A stretch of 64,000 bases of DNA from Acidocella sp. (GTDB lineage: Bacteria > Pseudomonadota > Alphaproteobacteria > Acetobacterales > Acetobacteraceae). The stretch is taken from contig JAMFRU010000066.1 of NCBI GenBank assembly GCA_026224875.1, positions 1 through 64,000 on the forward strand, given 5' to 3'. The notes under the pieces were generated by a model. It was not told where the DNA came from. It searched no databases and saw nothing but the letters and a program-made list of their open reading frames with translations. This document shows positions 8,483 through 18,700 of this stretch, one piece after another. The stretch's first letter is position 1. Each line of letters begins with the position of its first letter. The translations under genes were made by a program, and so were the position numbers.

Positions 8483-10429
8483 TTACCCCGCCTGTTTCAC
8501 GCGCATGTACCATTCCACCAGCCGGCGCACCTGCCGCTCGGTGTAGCCGCGCGCCATCATGCGGTCGAGAAATTCCGTATGCTTGCGCTCGGTTTCAACT
8601 TCCTTTTTGCTGCCAAAGCTGATCACGGGCAGCAGATCTTCGACCTGACTGAACATCCGGCGTTCGATCACCTCGCGGATTTTCTCGTAACTCGTCCAGG
8701 CGGGATTATGCCCGCCATGCGCCGCTCTGGCGCGCAACGCAAATTTTACCACTTCGTTACGAAAATCCTTGGGGTTGGCGATACCGGCCGGCTTTTCGAT
8801 TTTGGTCAGCTCCTGGTTGAGCTGTTCACGGTCGAGCATCTGGCCGGTATCGGGGTCCTTGAAATCAAGATTTTCGATCCAGGCATCGGCATAGTCGAGA
8901 TAACGGTCGAACAGATTCTGGCCATAGTCATTATAGGATTCGAGATACGCTTTCTGGATCTCATTGCCGATAAATTCGGCATAACGTGGCGCCAATGTGC
9001 CCTTTATGAAATCGAGATATTGCTTCTCGGTTTCTTCGCCGAACTGCTCGCGTTTGATGGCCTGTTCCAACACCCACATCAGATGCACCGGATCGGCGCC
9101 GACCTCGCGTGTGTCGTAATTGAAGGTCGCGGAGAGCACTTTGAAGGCAAACCTGGTGGAAATGCCATCCATCCCTTCATCCACCCCGGCCGCATCGCGG
9201 TATTCCTGCATGGTTTTCGCGTTCGGCTCGGTCTCGCGCAGATTTTCGCCGTCATAGACACGCAGTTTGGAAAAAAGATTGGAGTTGGGGTGCGGCCGCA
9301 GGCGCGACAGCACGGCGAAACGGGCCAGCATTTCCAGCGTCGCCGTGGCGCAAGGCGCGTTGGCGAGCTCGCTGGTGCGAACAAGCTTCTCGTATATTTT
9401 CTGCTCTTCCGTCACGCGCAGGCAATAGGGTACTTTCACCACGCAGATGCGGTCGATAAACGCCTCATTATTCTTGTTGTGCTTGAAGGTTTGCCATTCC
9501 GCCTCGTTGGAATGCGCAAGAATGACACCGTTGAAGGGTATGGCGCCGATATTCTCGGTACCGACATAATTGCTTTCCTGTGTTGCTGTGAGCAGCGGAT
9601 GCAGGATTTTGATCGGCGCCTTGAACATCTCCACGAATTCGAGCAATCCCTGGGTAGCGCGGTTGAGGCCGCCGGAATAGCTATAGGCATCGGTATCGTT
9701 CTGGCTGAACAGCTCCAGCATGCGGATATCCACCTTGCCGACCAGACTGGAAATATCCTGGTTATTCTCATCGCCCGGCTCGGTCTTGGTCACGCCAATC
9801 TGGCGCAGTTTCGACGGGTAGAGTTTGACCACGGTGAATTTCGAGATATCACCGCGAAATTCATCCAGCCGCTTCACCGCCCAGGGCGACATAAGCCCCG
9901 TAAGCCGCCGCCGGGGGATACCAAAATGGTCTTCCAGCTCCGCCCCCAGATGCACGGGGTCGAACAGGCCGAGCGGGCTTTCAAACACCGGGCTGAGTTG
10001 GTCTCCCGCCTTCAGCACATAAATCGGCAGTTGCTCCATGAGCGACTTCAACCGCTCGGCGATTGAGGATTTGCCGCCGCCGACCGGCCCCAGAAGATAA
10101 AGGATCTGCTTGCGTTCCTCTAAGCCCTGGGCCGCGAAGCGGAAGAAATTGACGATGCGTTCGACCGTATCTTCCATACCGAAAAACTCGGCGAAAGCGG
10201 GGTAGACCTTGATTGTCCGGTTCATATAGATCCGCCCCAGGCGAGGGTCCTTGGCGGTATCGATCACCTGGGCTTCACCGATGGCCGCCACAAGGCGTTC
10301 GGCGGCGGTGGAATAGGCCAAAGGGTCCCGGCGGCATAGGTCGAGGTACTCAAGCAACGGCATCTCTTGCTGCCGCTGATTCTCGTACGATTGCAGGGAA
10401 CGAGAAAATAGCTGATCGACCATACCCAT
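8483..10429 (-). CDS. prkA: PrkA/YeaG serine protein kinase
   Basis: The 648-residue protein matches PrkA/YeaG (about 640 residues). It has an AAA-like N-terminal domain with the Walker A loop GPVGGGKS (about residues 113-120) and a C-terminal kinase-like domain. The family autophosphorylates and has been linked to stress and starvation responses, and some members have AAA+ protease activity. The ATG at 10429 has AGGAG 7 nt upstream. It is the first gene of the prkA-yeaH-spoVR operon, and the 500-bp upstream region holds a cluster of GTGCATC repeats that may be its operator. Confidence 0.95.
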   Translation of the reverse strand: MGMVDQLFSRSLQSYENQRQQEMPLLEYLDLCRRDPLAYSTAAERLVAAIGEAQVIDTAKDPRLGRIYMNRTIKVYPAFAEFFGMEDTVERIVNFFRFAAQGLEERKQILYLLGPVGGGKSSIAERLKSLMEQLPIYVLKAGDQLSPVFESPLGLFDPVHLGAELEDHFGIPRRRLTGLMSPWAVKRLDEFRGDISKFTVVKLYPSKLRQIGVTKTEPGDENNQDISSLVGKVDIRMLELFSQNDTDAYSYSGGLNRATQGLLEFVEMFKAPIKILHPLLTATQESNYVGTENIGAIPFNGVILAHSNEAEWQTFKHNKNNEAFIDRICVVKVPYCLRVTEEQKIYEKLVRTSELANAPCATATLEMLARFAVLSRLRPHPNSNLFSKLRVYDGENLRETEPNAKTMQEYRDAAGVDEGMDGISTRFAFKVLSATFNYDTREVGADPVHLMWVLEQAIKREQFGEETEKQYLDFIKGTLAPRYAEFIGNEIQKAYLESYNDYGQNLFDRYLDYADAWIENLDFKDPDTGQMLDREQLNQELTKIEKPAGIANPKDFRNEVVKFALRARAAHGGHNPAWTSYEKIREVIERRMFSQVEDLLPVISFGSKKEVETERKHTEFLDRMMARGYTERQVRRLVEWYMRVKQAG

Positions 10430-10925
10430 CCGAGGCTCCTATCTCATGGTTTTGCTCTGCTTTCCTGTCGTATTATGTGCATCGTGGTGCATCGGTAGCG
10501 CTGATGCACGTCGTCCATGTGCTCACTCATGTCGGTATCCAAGCAAGTTTAATGCCTGATTGCGTTGCGCGGGGCACGAGGGAAAAGAATTTGCAGCTTG
10601 GATGTAACAACGTCATCACTTCTCGCCATGAATCAGATTGTGGATGTCGCTCGAACTTCAAACTTAAGCATCGAGGCTAACGATTCGTATATTAAATTTT
10701 TCCCAAGCGAATAAATTCACTGTGAGCGCATTTCTGCCACACTCTGTCTATCTTGCCGGATCTTGCCGGCGGTTTTACGATGCTAGGTCGTAGAGCGCCG
10801 ACCGGCTGGCGTGTCCGTGCCGGTGAACGCCACGGCCGCACCCTCAATCAACATTTGTGCAGTCGCGGCGGCGGTCGTGGCCTGCGCAATCACCTCAACC
10901 GGCTCTGCACCTGCGCCTGGTAGCG
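10430..10925. other. Promoter region of the prkA operon, otherwise no gene
   Basis: No coding sequence on either strand looks real here. The 150 bp next to prkA must hold its promoter and contain the GTGCATC cluster. From about 10560 to 10800 the DNA is AT-richer (for example TATATTAAATTTTTCCC near 10690). From 10800 it grades into the rearranged IS region. Confidence 0.5.
10477..10509. promoter_or_regulatory. Candidate operator: two direct and one inverted GTGCATC
   Basis: GTGCATC occurs at 10477-10483 and 10487-10493, and its inverse GATGCAC at 10503-10509. The last two form a 7-bp palindrome with a 9-bp spacer. The cluster is 50-80 bp upstream of the prkA start, where a regulator of this stress operon would bind. 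The regulator is not identifiable. Confidence 0.45.
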
Positions 10926-10959
10926 TTACACAGCGCGCGGAACAGCCCCTTCTTGTCGC

Positions 10960-11186
10960 CATATGCGGCGTAGATGCCCGTAATTGGGATAGCGTCGAGC
11001 AGGTGCGGCGGGTCGTGGATGAGATCGGGCTGTCACCGGCACCCGTTGCACCGGCCTGCTCGTTGCCCGTCGCGGTGTTGCGTCAACCCTGATGGGTGTA
11101 AACGGTCCGGCACGGCTTGCCGACAACATTGCCGCACTCGACCTTGTGCTGCCATCGGATCGTCGGCTGGCACTCGATGCGGTAAG
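10960..11186 (+). pseudogene. C-terminal fragment of an aldo/keto reductase, cut by an IS
   Basis: The plus strand reads VRRVVDEIGLSPAPVA in one frame, then after a frameshift near 11050 LLVARRGVASTLMGV and LADNIAALDLVLPSDRRLA plus LDAVSTPG. This is the typical C-terminal helix and NADPH-site region of aldo/keto reductases (spaqvALaWll..gv.s.l.G.r..eqL.dNl.A.d). It stops near 11186, exactly where the minus-strand IS3-type orfB sequence begins, so the IS or a later deletion removed its end. The upstream part is unrecognisable. Confidence 0.7.
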
Positions 11187-11492
11187 CACGCCAGGCTTGT
11201 CCCGCTGCAGGCGTTTGCGCGGCTTAATCCGCAGGTTCAACTCCAGCTCACGGTAAATGCGATACACCCGCTTATGGTTCCAACGCCGCCCCTGAACATG
11301 GCGTAGGTACAAGAAACGCAGCCCGAAACCCCAACTCCTCCGGGCATTCGTCAGCCCCACCAGCAGATCAGCGATCTCTTCATTCGCGCCGACCAGCTTG
11401 GGCGCATAGCGATAACACGTCTCGCTCACGCCAAACGTCCGGCAGGCCAGCGCAATGCTGACACCGCGCCTCGCCACGGCAACCTCGGCCAT
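11186..11492 (-). pseudogene. Truncated IS3-family (IS407-like) transposase OrfB
   Basis: The minus strand encodes the HTH-21-like N-terminal part of an IS3 OrfB: CRTFGVSETCYRY, then RRSWGFGLRFLYLR and WNHKRVYRIYRELELNLRIK plus PRKRL. Homology stops at about 11186, before the DDE catalytic core, where the aldo/keto reductase fragment is joined. The open frame continues to 10926 but that part is not transposase. The copy cannot be active. Confidence 0.85.
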
Positions 11493-11515
11493 CTCACGGC
11501 GTTGAGATGGCCGCG

Positions 11516-11779
11516 CTATTTTTTTCCCAGAGCTTCCTTGAGCAGCTCGTTCTGCATGCTCAGTTCCGCAAACATCTTCTTCAGCCGCCGATTCTCATCC
11601 TCAATCGCCTTCATCGAGGAGACCATCGAGGCGTCCATGCCGCCATACTTCGCCCGCCATTTATAAAACGAGGCATCGCTCATGCCGTGTTCCCGGCACA
11701 GCTCAGCTACAGGCACACCGCCTTCAGCCTGACGTAAGATCGCAAGGATCTGGGGTTCGCTATATCTCGACGTTTTCAT
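11516..11779 (-). CDS. IS3-family transposase OrfA
   Basis: This intact 87-residue OrfA starts MKTSRYSEPQILAILRQAE. It has the helix-turn-helix VAELCREHGMSDASFYKWRAK and the leucine-zipper segment EDENRRLKKMFAELSMQNEL used for oligomerisation. AGGAG lies 7 nt before the ATG. In the intact element OrfA and OrfB are joined by a programmed frameshift; here OrfB is truncated. The terminal sequence of the element probably lies near 11800-11850, where the DNA becomes AT-rich. Confidence 0.9.
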   Translation of the reverse strand: MKTSRYSEPQILAILRQAEGGVPVAELCREHGMSDASFYKWRAKYGGMDASMVSSMKAIEDENRRLKKMFAELSMQNELLKEALGKK

Positions 11780-12089
11780 GAAAATCTCCTCGGGTAAAAT
11801 GCCGAGAAAATTCTACTTATCAATCCCCTTAATTACAGGGGGGATTACCCTACAACGCCGACCGCACTCAAGACTGCGCATCCCGCAGGAAGCGGCCTCC
11901 TGATCCAGACACCTCTTTTTCGGAGCGTCCGGTTTTGACTGACAGAAACAGACAACGTTATAGACTTATCTTCGCTTACACGGACAACCGCTCGAATCCT
12001 GTCTGCGTACGAATACATGAACTACCTCCTCGTAGTCCAAGTTTTTGTCCGCATCCCCTCTGGGGCTCTGGTCAAAACCAGCCACCTTG
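11780..12089. other. Junction between two IS relics, no gene
   Basis: This stretch holds the outer end of the IS3/IS407-like relic (with ATTAAGGGGATTGATAAG read on the minus strand) and about 230 bp of unassigned DNA before the next transposase fragment. Short frames here resemble nothing I know. Confidence 0.5.
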
Positions 12090-12440
12090 GCAGCGACCGC
12101 ACCTACGGTGCCCGGCGCGTGTGGCATGATGTGCTGGCCGAAGGCATTGCCTGTGGGCTGCACCGCATTGAACGGCTGATGCGGGCCCAGGCCCTGCGCG
12201 CCCGCCCCCGGCGCAGGCGGATGCCGGCCGGCAAAGGTGAGCGAAGTGCAGAGCCTGCCGGCAATGTTCTAGACCGGCAGTTTGTGGCGTCAGCACCAAA
12301 TCGCAAATGGATCGCTGATTTTACCTATATCTGGACCGCCGAGGGCTGGCTGTATGTGGCAGTCGTGATCGATCTCTTCTCCCGCCGCGTGGTCGGCTGG
12401 TCAATGAGTGCCAGGATGAGTGCACAGCTGCCGGTAGAGC
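12090..12440 (+). pseudogene. Internal fragment of a second IS3-family transposase OrfB
   Basis: The plus strand reads SDRTYGARRVWHDVLAEG, then LHRIERLMRAQALRARPRRR and NRKWIADFTYIWTAEGWLYV plus VVIDLFSRRVVGWSM. This includes the first catalytic Asp (IADFTY) and second Asp (VVIDLFS) of the DDE domain of a different IS3 subgroup from the neighbour. Both ends are missing: the N-terminal domain before 12090 and the part with the catalytic Glu after about 12440. Confidence 0.88.
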
Positions 12441-12734
12441 GTCTGAAGCAGATGCTCTACAATTCAAACTGATCGCCCTGGGTGCCGAACTTCAGGCGCT
12501 GACCCTGGGGTTCAGGGATACAAGCTTGGCTCTTCTCGCCGGCATGAGAGGGCAAGACCGAGACCTGATTGAACACGCAACGCCCGATCTTGCCGATTGG
12601 GATTTCGGCGCCGACGTCGTTCTCATCCGGCCACGCTTCGGCATTCAGGATGCAGAACGGGACGATTTTGGTCTTGATGACCAAATCTCAGAACTCTTCT
12701 CGAGTCTACATGGCATCTTGAATGAAGAGAGGCG
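12441..12734 (-). other. Unidentified fragment between IS relics
   Basis: A 75-codon minus-strand frame (12457-12684) contains KIVPFCILNAEAWPDENDVG and EIPIGKIGRCVFNQVSVLP. It looks like real coding sequence (sensible residue mix on the minus strand), but I do not recognise the family. It is flanked by an IS3 fragment and an IS110 fragment and is probably a remnant. Confidence 0.3.
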
Positions 12735-13165
12735 CTCATGTGAGCGCGCAGGGCATTGACCAGCATGGTCCGTTGACGGACCAGTAAATTGCGGGCGCGA
12801 TGCAGCATCAGTATCGATTGCTGATCCACATCCTTCACCGGCACAAAGCGCATTGTTGGGCGCGTCACCGCCTCGCAGATCGCTTCAGCGTCCGCCGCAT
12901 CATTCTTATTCCGCTTGACGTAAGCCTTCACATAGGCCGGCGGCATTAACTTCACCTGATGGCCGAGCACGGTCAGCTCGCGCGCCCGATGGTGCGCCGT
13001 CGCGCAGGCTTCCATGCCAACCAGGCAAGGCTCAATCGATTGAAAATAAGCCAGAACCTCGCCGCGCCGCAGCCGGCGGCGGATAATAATCTGTCCTACA
13101 GCGTCAACGCCGTGAACCTGAAACCAGTTCTTGGCGAGATCAAGGCCAATTGTGCTAATCGTCAT
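12735..13165 (-). pseudogene. N-terminal half of an IS110-family transposase
   Basis: From ATG 13165 the minus strand reads MTISTIGLDLAKNWFQVHGV, with the first Asp of the DEDD RuvC-like catalytic site. YVKRNKNDAADAEAICEAV follows, with further acidic residues, and then VDQQSILMLHRARNLLVRQR. Homology ends at NALRAH near 12735, so the C-terminal half with the Ser/Tyr-type transposase_20 domain is missing. IS110 elements have no clear inverted ends, so the boundaries cannot be fixed. Confidence 0.9.
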
Positions 13166-13447
13166 GTGGGCGACTCCTTTCACGTGGTGTTCACCGACGA
13201 CCACTTTGGCACATCGATGCCGGGAGCAGGGGCCGTCCACCTCATCAAGAATTATGCACCATTGGCGCGCCCAAGCATTTCCAAGGGCTCAACCGGTACG
13301 AATATCAGCAATTGCTGTTTAATTCCCAATTGCCGACAGTCGGCTCTCGGCCCAAGCCAGCCAAAGATCGTTCGTTCTCCAGTCGCCGTGCCGGCAGCCG
13401 CGCCAACGCATTTCCGGTTTCACAACAACCCATGCTAGCGCGATAGC

Positions 13448-15451
13448 ATGACCTCCACCGCAACCGCGCTTCAGCATGCCGATACACACTATCAGGCCGG
13501 CGACTACCAGGCAGCCGCCGCCTTGTTGGAGCCGTTGTCGCGCACCGCAACAGCAGCCCCCGAGATTCTGCGCCTTCTGGGCATGGCACGGCTGCGGCTT
13601 GGTGAGCGTGCCGAAGCCAAGACCCTTCTGGCCCGCGCGGAAGCAGCAGCCCCAACCGACCCCTGGATCGCCATGCAATCCGGCCTGGCACTCCAGGCAG
13701 ACAACCAGCATCGGGCCGCGCTGGAAAAATTCCGCCGTGCCGCCACCTTGGCGCCGCTGGCGGCAGCACCTCTCACCAACATGTCCGCCTCCTATCTGGC
13801 GCTGGATGACCAGCAAAATGCCATCCGCGTGGCCCGCCAAGCTCGCCTACGCGCGCCCAACCTCGCCGCGGCGCATTACAGCTTGGGCACGGCCTATCTT
13901 GCAGCCGGCTCGCTCTCCGCCGCCCACGCCAGTTTTGCCAAGACCACCAGGCTCGCACCGGATTTTGCCGAGGGCTGGGTCAATCTCGGTGTCGCCGCCT
14001 ATCGCAACGGCGAGATCTTTGCCGCCAAGCAGGCCATGCGCCAGGCTCTGCGCGTTGCCCCCGGTCATCCTGCCGCCGCCGCCAACCTTGGCAGTTTTAT
14101 GCGCCTCACGGGCGAGACAGAGGCCGGCGAGGCTTTGCTCACGGACATTGTATCTCGCGGCCAGGACACGCCCGCCGCCCGGATTAACCTCGCCGCAGAG
14201 TATCTGCAGGAAGACCGTGCCGTTGAAGCGCTGGAGCTGCTCGCCGGGCCATTCCCGCCCGAAATGCAGCAGCACGCCGCATTGCAACGCGTGCTGGCGC
14301 TGATCGGGGTGGGCCGAACCGCCGAGGCCCAGGCACTGCTGGAGGATGTCGGTGTTGTCCCCCCGGCCTTGGAGGCCATTAAGCAATGGCGGCTGGTCTT
14401 GCTCGCCAGCGCCACGGGCAATGCCGCGGCCGCCACCCAGGCCACCGCCGCCATGACACAGGCATTGCGCGCCCCCGGCATCCTGCCCGAGCACCGTATC
14501 ATGGCGCATTACGACCTCGCCCGGTTCCACCTGAAAGCCAATGATTCCGCAAACGCCTTCGTGCATTGGCAGCATGGCCATGATCTGCTGGCGAAAGCAC
14601 AGCCTTTTTCACGCGCCGATCACGAGCGTTTCGTTGATGCCACGATCGAGCTGTTCTCCGCCGCACGTCTGGCCGGTGCCCGCGCCACGAATACCGATGA
14701 CGCCCCGGTCTTCGTGGTTGGCATGCCGCGCTCCGGCACCACGCTGGTGGAACAGATACTCGCCGCTCATGGCCAGGTGCATGGCGCCGGCGAGCGCAGC
14801 GCCTTGGCCCACACATTTTACGCCCTCGGCGGCGCGAGTGACCCGGCCGCCTTGCGCTGTATCACGGCACTGGATACGCCGGCGCTCGATGAAGCCGCCA
14901 CGCATTACCTCGCGGCGCTGCGCGCTCTGGCCCCGCAGGCCCAGCGCATCATCGACAAAATGCCGGGCAATTTCCTGTACCTCGGCCTCGCCGCCCTGCT
15001 GTTCCCGAAAGCCCGGATCATCTCGTGCCAGCGTGACCCTCGCGACATCGGCTTCTCGATCTTCACCTTCCGCTTTTACGGCACGCATCCCTACGCCCAT
15101 GACCTTGGCGATCTCGGCTGGTACATTGGCCAGCAGCGCCGGCTTATGGCGCATTGGCAGTCGGTGCTCCCCAACCCGGTCTGTCAGATCAACCTGTCCG
15201 ATTGGGTCGAGGATTTTGATGGCACATTGCGCCGCGTCCTGGCGTTTCTGGACGTGCCCCACGACCCCGCCTGCGAGAGGTTCTACGATACGGACCGCCG
15301 CGTGCGCACGGTCAGCCGCGCCCAGGTGAAGGAAAAGATCAACGCGCGCGGCATCGGCCGCTGGCGCCCCCATGCAGCTCAGCTTGCCCCCCTCGTCGCG
15401 GCGCTGGAGCAAAGCGGCGCATTGCCTCCCGAAGCCACAGATCCGAACTGA
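13448..15451 (+). CDS. TPR-repeat sulfotransferase
   Basis: The 667-residue protein has an N-terminal alpha-helical solenoid of TPR repeats (residues about 1-390, units such as AAHYSLGTAYLAAGSLSAA). A C-terminal sulfotransferase domain opens with the PAPS-binding 5' loop VVGMPRSGTTLVEQIL (about 423-437) and continues with RIISCQRDPRDIGFSIF, the 3' phosphate-binding region. Such fusions use PAPS to sulfate a sugar, protein or peptide held by the TPR part. The gene lies just upstream of, and in the same direction as, the giant adhesin, so the adhesin or its glycan is a conceivable substrate. No strong Shine-Dalgarno precedes the ATG. Confidence 0.88.
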   Translation: MTSTATALQHADTHYQAGDYQAAAALLEPLSRTATAAPEILRLLGMARLRLGERAEAKTLLARAEAAAPTDPWIAMQSGLALQADNQHRAALEKFRRAATLAPLAAAPLTNMSASYLALDDQQNAIRVARQARLRAPNLAAAHYSLGTAYLAAGSLSAAHASFAKTTRLAPDFAEGWVNLGVAAYRNGEIFAAKQAMRQALRVAPGHPAAAANLGSFMRLTGETEAGEALLTDIVSRGQDTPAARINLAAEYLQEDRAVEALELLAGPFPPEMQQHAALQRVLALIGVGRTAEAQALLEDVGVVPPALEAIKQWRLVLLASATGNAAAATQATAAMTQALRAPGILPEHRIMAHYDLARFHLKANDSANAFVHWQHGHDLLAKAQPFSRADHERFVDATIELFSAARLAGARATNTDDAPVFVVGMPRSGTTLVEQILAAHGQVHGAGERSALAHTFYALGGASDPAALRCITALDTPALDEAATHYLAALRALAPQAQRIIDKMPGNFLYLGLAALLFPKARIISCQRDPRDIGFSIFTFRFYGTHPYAHDLGDLGWYIGQQRRLMAHWQSVLPNPVCQINLSDWVEDFDGTLRRVLAFLDVPHDPACERFYDTDRRVRTVSRAQVKEKINARGIGRWRPHAAQLAPLVAALEQSGALPPEATDPN

Positions 15452-15718
15452 GTCCCGCCCGGCGCAGGTGGCTGAGACGCTGGGTCAAGACAATTTCATA
15501 CGTGGTGGAACGGTCAGCAAAGAGCTCTTCTGCACGCTGCGGCAAGCCTGCTTTTTATCATTGATTCCGGCCCAACTCACGTAATCGTGATCGCGTGGAA
15601 TGTTTTGATCTGATGTAATACTTAGTTACATTGGGGGTTCTGGCGCTGCTGTTTTCAGGCGTGGGGCAACTAACACGTGCCGCGCCCGAAACAGTCCCAC
15701 CACGGAAGCCAGAACCAC

Positions 15719-18700
15719 ATGTCCAGCACAACCGTCGCGTCGATCGGCGACCTCGACTCTGCCATCGCCACCGCCAATGCACTCACCGCCGGCAGTTACA
15801 CCATCACGCTGGGCGGCGACATCGCCATGGACAATACGGCTGTCACGGCCATTGTGCTTGCGTCTGGTGTCTCGCTGACCATCGATGGTGCCGGTTACAC
15901 GCTTGATGGCGGCAATACCGAGCATGGGCTGTTCGCCTATTCCGGCACGGTTACGTTGGAAAACCTGACCATTGCCGACGCCCAGGCCTATGGCGGCAAT
16001 GCGCCGCACTACTTGGTTTCGCACGGTCTTACCGTCTCCTATGGCGGCGGCGGCGGCGGCGCTGGCCTTGGCGGCGGGATTTTTGTCGGCAGCGGTGCCA
16101 ATGTTGCGCTGGCAGATGTCAACTTCAGCGGCGATGGCGCGCATGGCGGCAACGGCAGCCTGTCCGACGAGCAGAACGGCGGCGGCGGCGCATTTGACGG
16201 TGGCGGCACACCGCCAGAAGGAAGTTTTGGTGCAGGCGGAGGTTATGGCGCCGGGGGTGGCTTTGGCGGCGGTGGCGGGGTCAGCGCCGGCGGCGGCTTC
16301 GGCGGCGGCAACGGCTCACCCGTCAACAGACCGACGGCCTTCCCCATTCCGGGCGGCGGCGGCGGCGGGCTGGGTGCCGGCGGCGACATTTTTATCCAGC
16401 AGGGTGGTACGCTCACGCTCGAAGGCGGGACGCTGGGCGCCGGCAGCGTCTCCGGCGGCAGCGGGGTGCAGCAAGTTTTTGGCAGTGGCGGAAACGGCTA
16501 CCCCTCCGCTCCTGGCCAAGGGCTGGGCAGTGGGATTTTCCTGCAAGGCTATGAGACCATCGGTATCGGCGCTCTCACCGGCCAAACCACCACGGTTGCG
16601 GGCGTCATCGCCGACCAGGGTGGAGATGGCGGCAAAGGCAGCATTCTGATCGGCGATTTTTCCGGAAATAGCGGCGGCACGGTGCTGTACACCGCCGATA
16701 ATACCTATCTCGGCGGCACCACCATTGATAGCGGCACGCTGCAGCTCGGGGCCGGCGGCACGGCGGGGGTGGTGGCGAGCAGTGTCAGCATCGCCGCGCA
16801 GGCGGTTCTGGCGTTCGATCATGGCGCCGATCTGACATTCGCCCAGACGATTACCGGTGCTGGCAGCCTGGTCCAGGAGGGCGGCGGCACGCTGGTTCTG
16901 ACCGGCACGAATTCCTATACCGGCGGCACCACCATCGAAAACGGCGCGCTGCAGCTTGGGGCCGGCGGCAGTACAGGCATGGCCGGCACTGGTAACATCA
17001 GCGTCGCCGCCGGCGCCAGCCTGGCATTCGACCGGGCCGACAGCGTGACCTTCGCCGGTACCATTTCGGGGGCGGGCGGCGTTATCCAGGCTGGGTCCGG
17101 CGCGCTCACCCTTACCGCCGGCAACGATTTCTCCGGCGGTTTGACTCTGAATAGCGGCACGCTGGCGCTGGAAAATGCGCAAGGTGCCGGTACCGGCACC
17201 ATCGCGTTCGGCGCAGCGCCGTTCAGCGTTCTGCAGATCGGCGCGGGCGATGCGCCGGCCAATGTCATCGCGGGCTTCGTGCCTGGCGAAACCATCGATC
17301 TGCAGGGTTTTGGCCCGGTGACCGGCATGAGCCTGGCGGCCGGAAATGTGCTGGAGATTTCCGGCGCCACCGGCAGCCTGGCTCTGAGCCTGGCACCAGG
17401 TCAGGATTTTTCAACAACCGGCTTTTTCGCGAAATCCGATGGCAGCGGCGGGGCCGATATCGCCGCGGCGGTGCTGAATTTCAATGTCTCGAACGAGGCG
17501 GAGCTGAATGCGGCACTTTTAGAGATCGGGCGCGAAAGCGCCGATGTTCCCGCCGGCGAAACCATCACCATCGAGATGTCGGGCGCCAGCATCGCGCTGA
17601 CCACAGCGCTGGAAGCGGTCAATGTTTCCGGCGGCGCGCAGCTGGTCATCGATGGCGGCGGCGGCGTTCTGGATGGTCTCGGCAGCCAGCGCGGGCTGTT
17701 CGTTTATTCCGGAAATGTCACGGTTGAGAATCTCGCCATCAACAATGCCGCGGCCGTGGGCGGTAATGCCAGCAATTTGCTGGACCAGTATGACAACTAT
17801 ATTGGCGGCGGCGGCGGCGGCGGTGCTGGATTAGGTGGGGGCCTGTTCGTGGCCGGCACGGATAATGGCGGTGCGGCACCAGCCCATGTCATCCTCAGCA
17901 ATGTCACCTTCCAGAACAATACGGCGCGCGGCGGCAATGGCGGGTATCTGGAGTTCATTGATTCCTATCATACGCCAGCGGCGTTGGGCGGCGGCGGCGG
18001 GCTTGGCGGCGATGGCGGTGTGGGCGGCGGCGGCATTGGCGCCGGCGTTACAGGCGGCATCTCCCAGGGAAGCGCCGGACAGGCGGGCATCATCCCCTAT
18101 GGGGCCGGTGCCGGCGCCGGGGCCGGCGGGTATCCAAATAATATCTATGTCGCCGGCGGCGCGGGCGGGGCCAGCGGCGGCGCGGGCGGCGGGGGCGATG
18201 GCGATGGCGCTTCATACCAGACCGGCGGCGGCGGCGGCATTGGCGGTGAGCCCGGGCAGGGTGGTTTCAGCTCCGATGGCGCCGGCGGCATCAGTGGCTT
18301 TGCGGGCGGCACCGGCGGCTTTGGCGGTGGCGGCGGCGCCAGGGGCATCGGCAGCACCATCGGCGGCGGCGGCAACGGCGGTTTCGGCGGCGGCGGCGGC
18401 GGCTATGGCGCGGCGCGCGGGTTTACCAACGGCGCCGGAAACTATGTCTACACCGGCGGGTCGGGTGGCTTTGGCGGCGGCGGTGGCGCCAGCGGGGCTG
18501 ACTATTATGCACAAAACGGCGGTGCCGGTGGTTTCGGCGCCGGTCACGGTGTTGCATCCGGCGGCGGTGGCGGGCTTGGTGCCGGCGGCGATATTTTCGT
18601 CCAGGAAGGCGGCTCGCTGATCATCGAGGGCGGCAGCCTGGCCGCTGGCAGCGTGACCGGCGGGGCGGGCCGTGAGAACTCAATTTACGGCACTAATAAT

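Noticed and set aside
7472-10066. An 864-codon open frame on the plus strand.
   Set aside because: It is antisense to yeaH and prkA, whose minus-strand proteins are full-length family members. The plus frame is rich in His/Leu/Gly as expected of a mirror frame in GC-rich DNA.
10926-11185. The C-terminal part of the open frame after the IS3 orfB fragment.
   Set aside because: Homology to the transposase stops at 11186. The rest is antisense to an aldo/keto reductase fragment.
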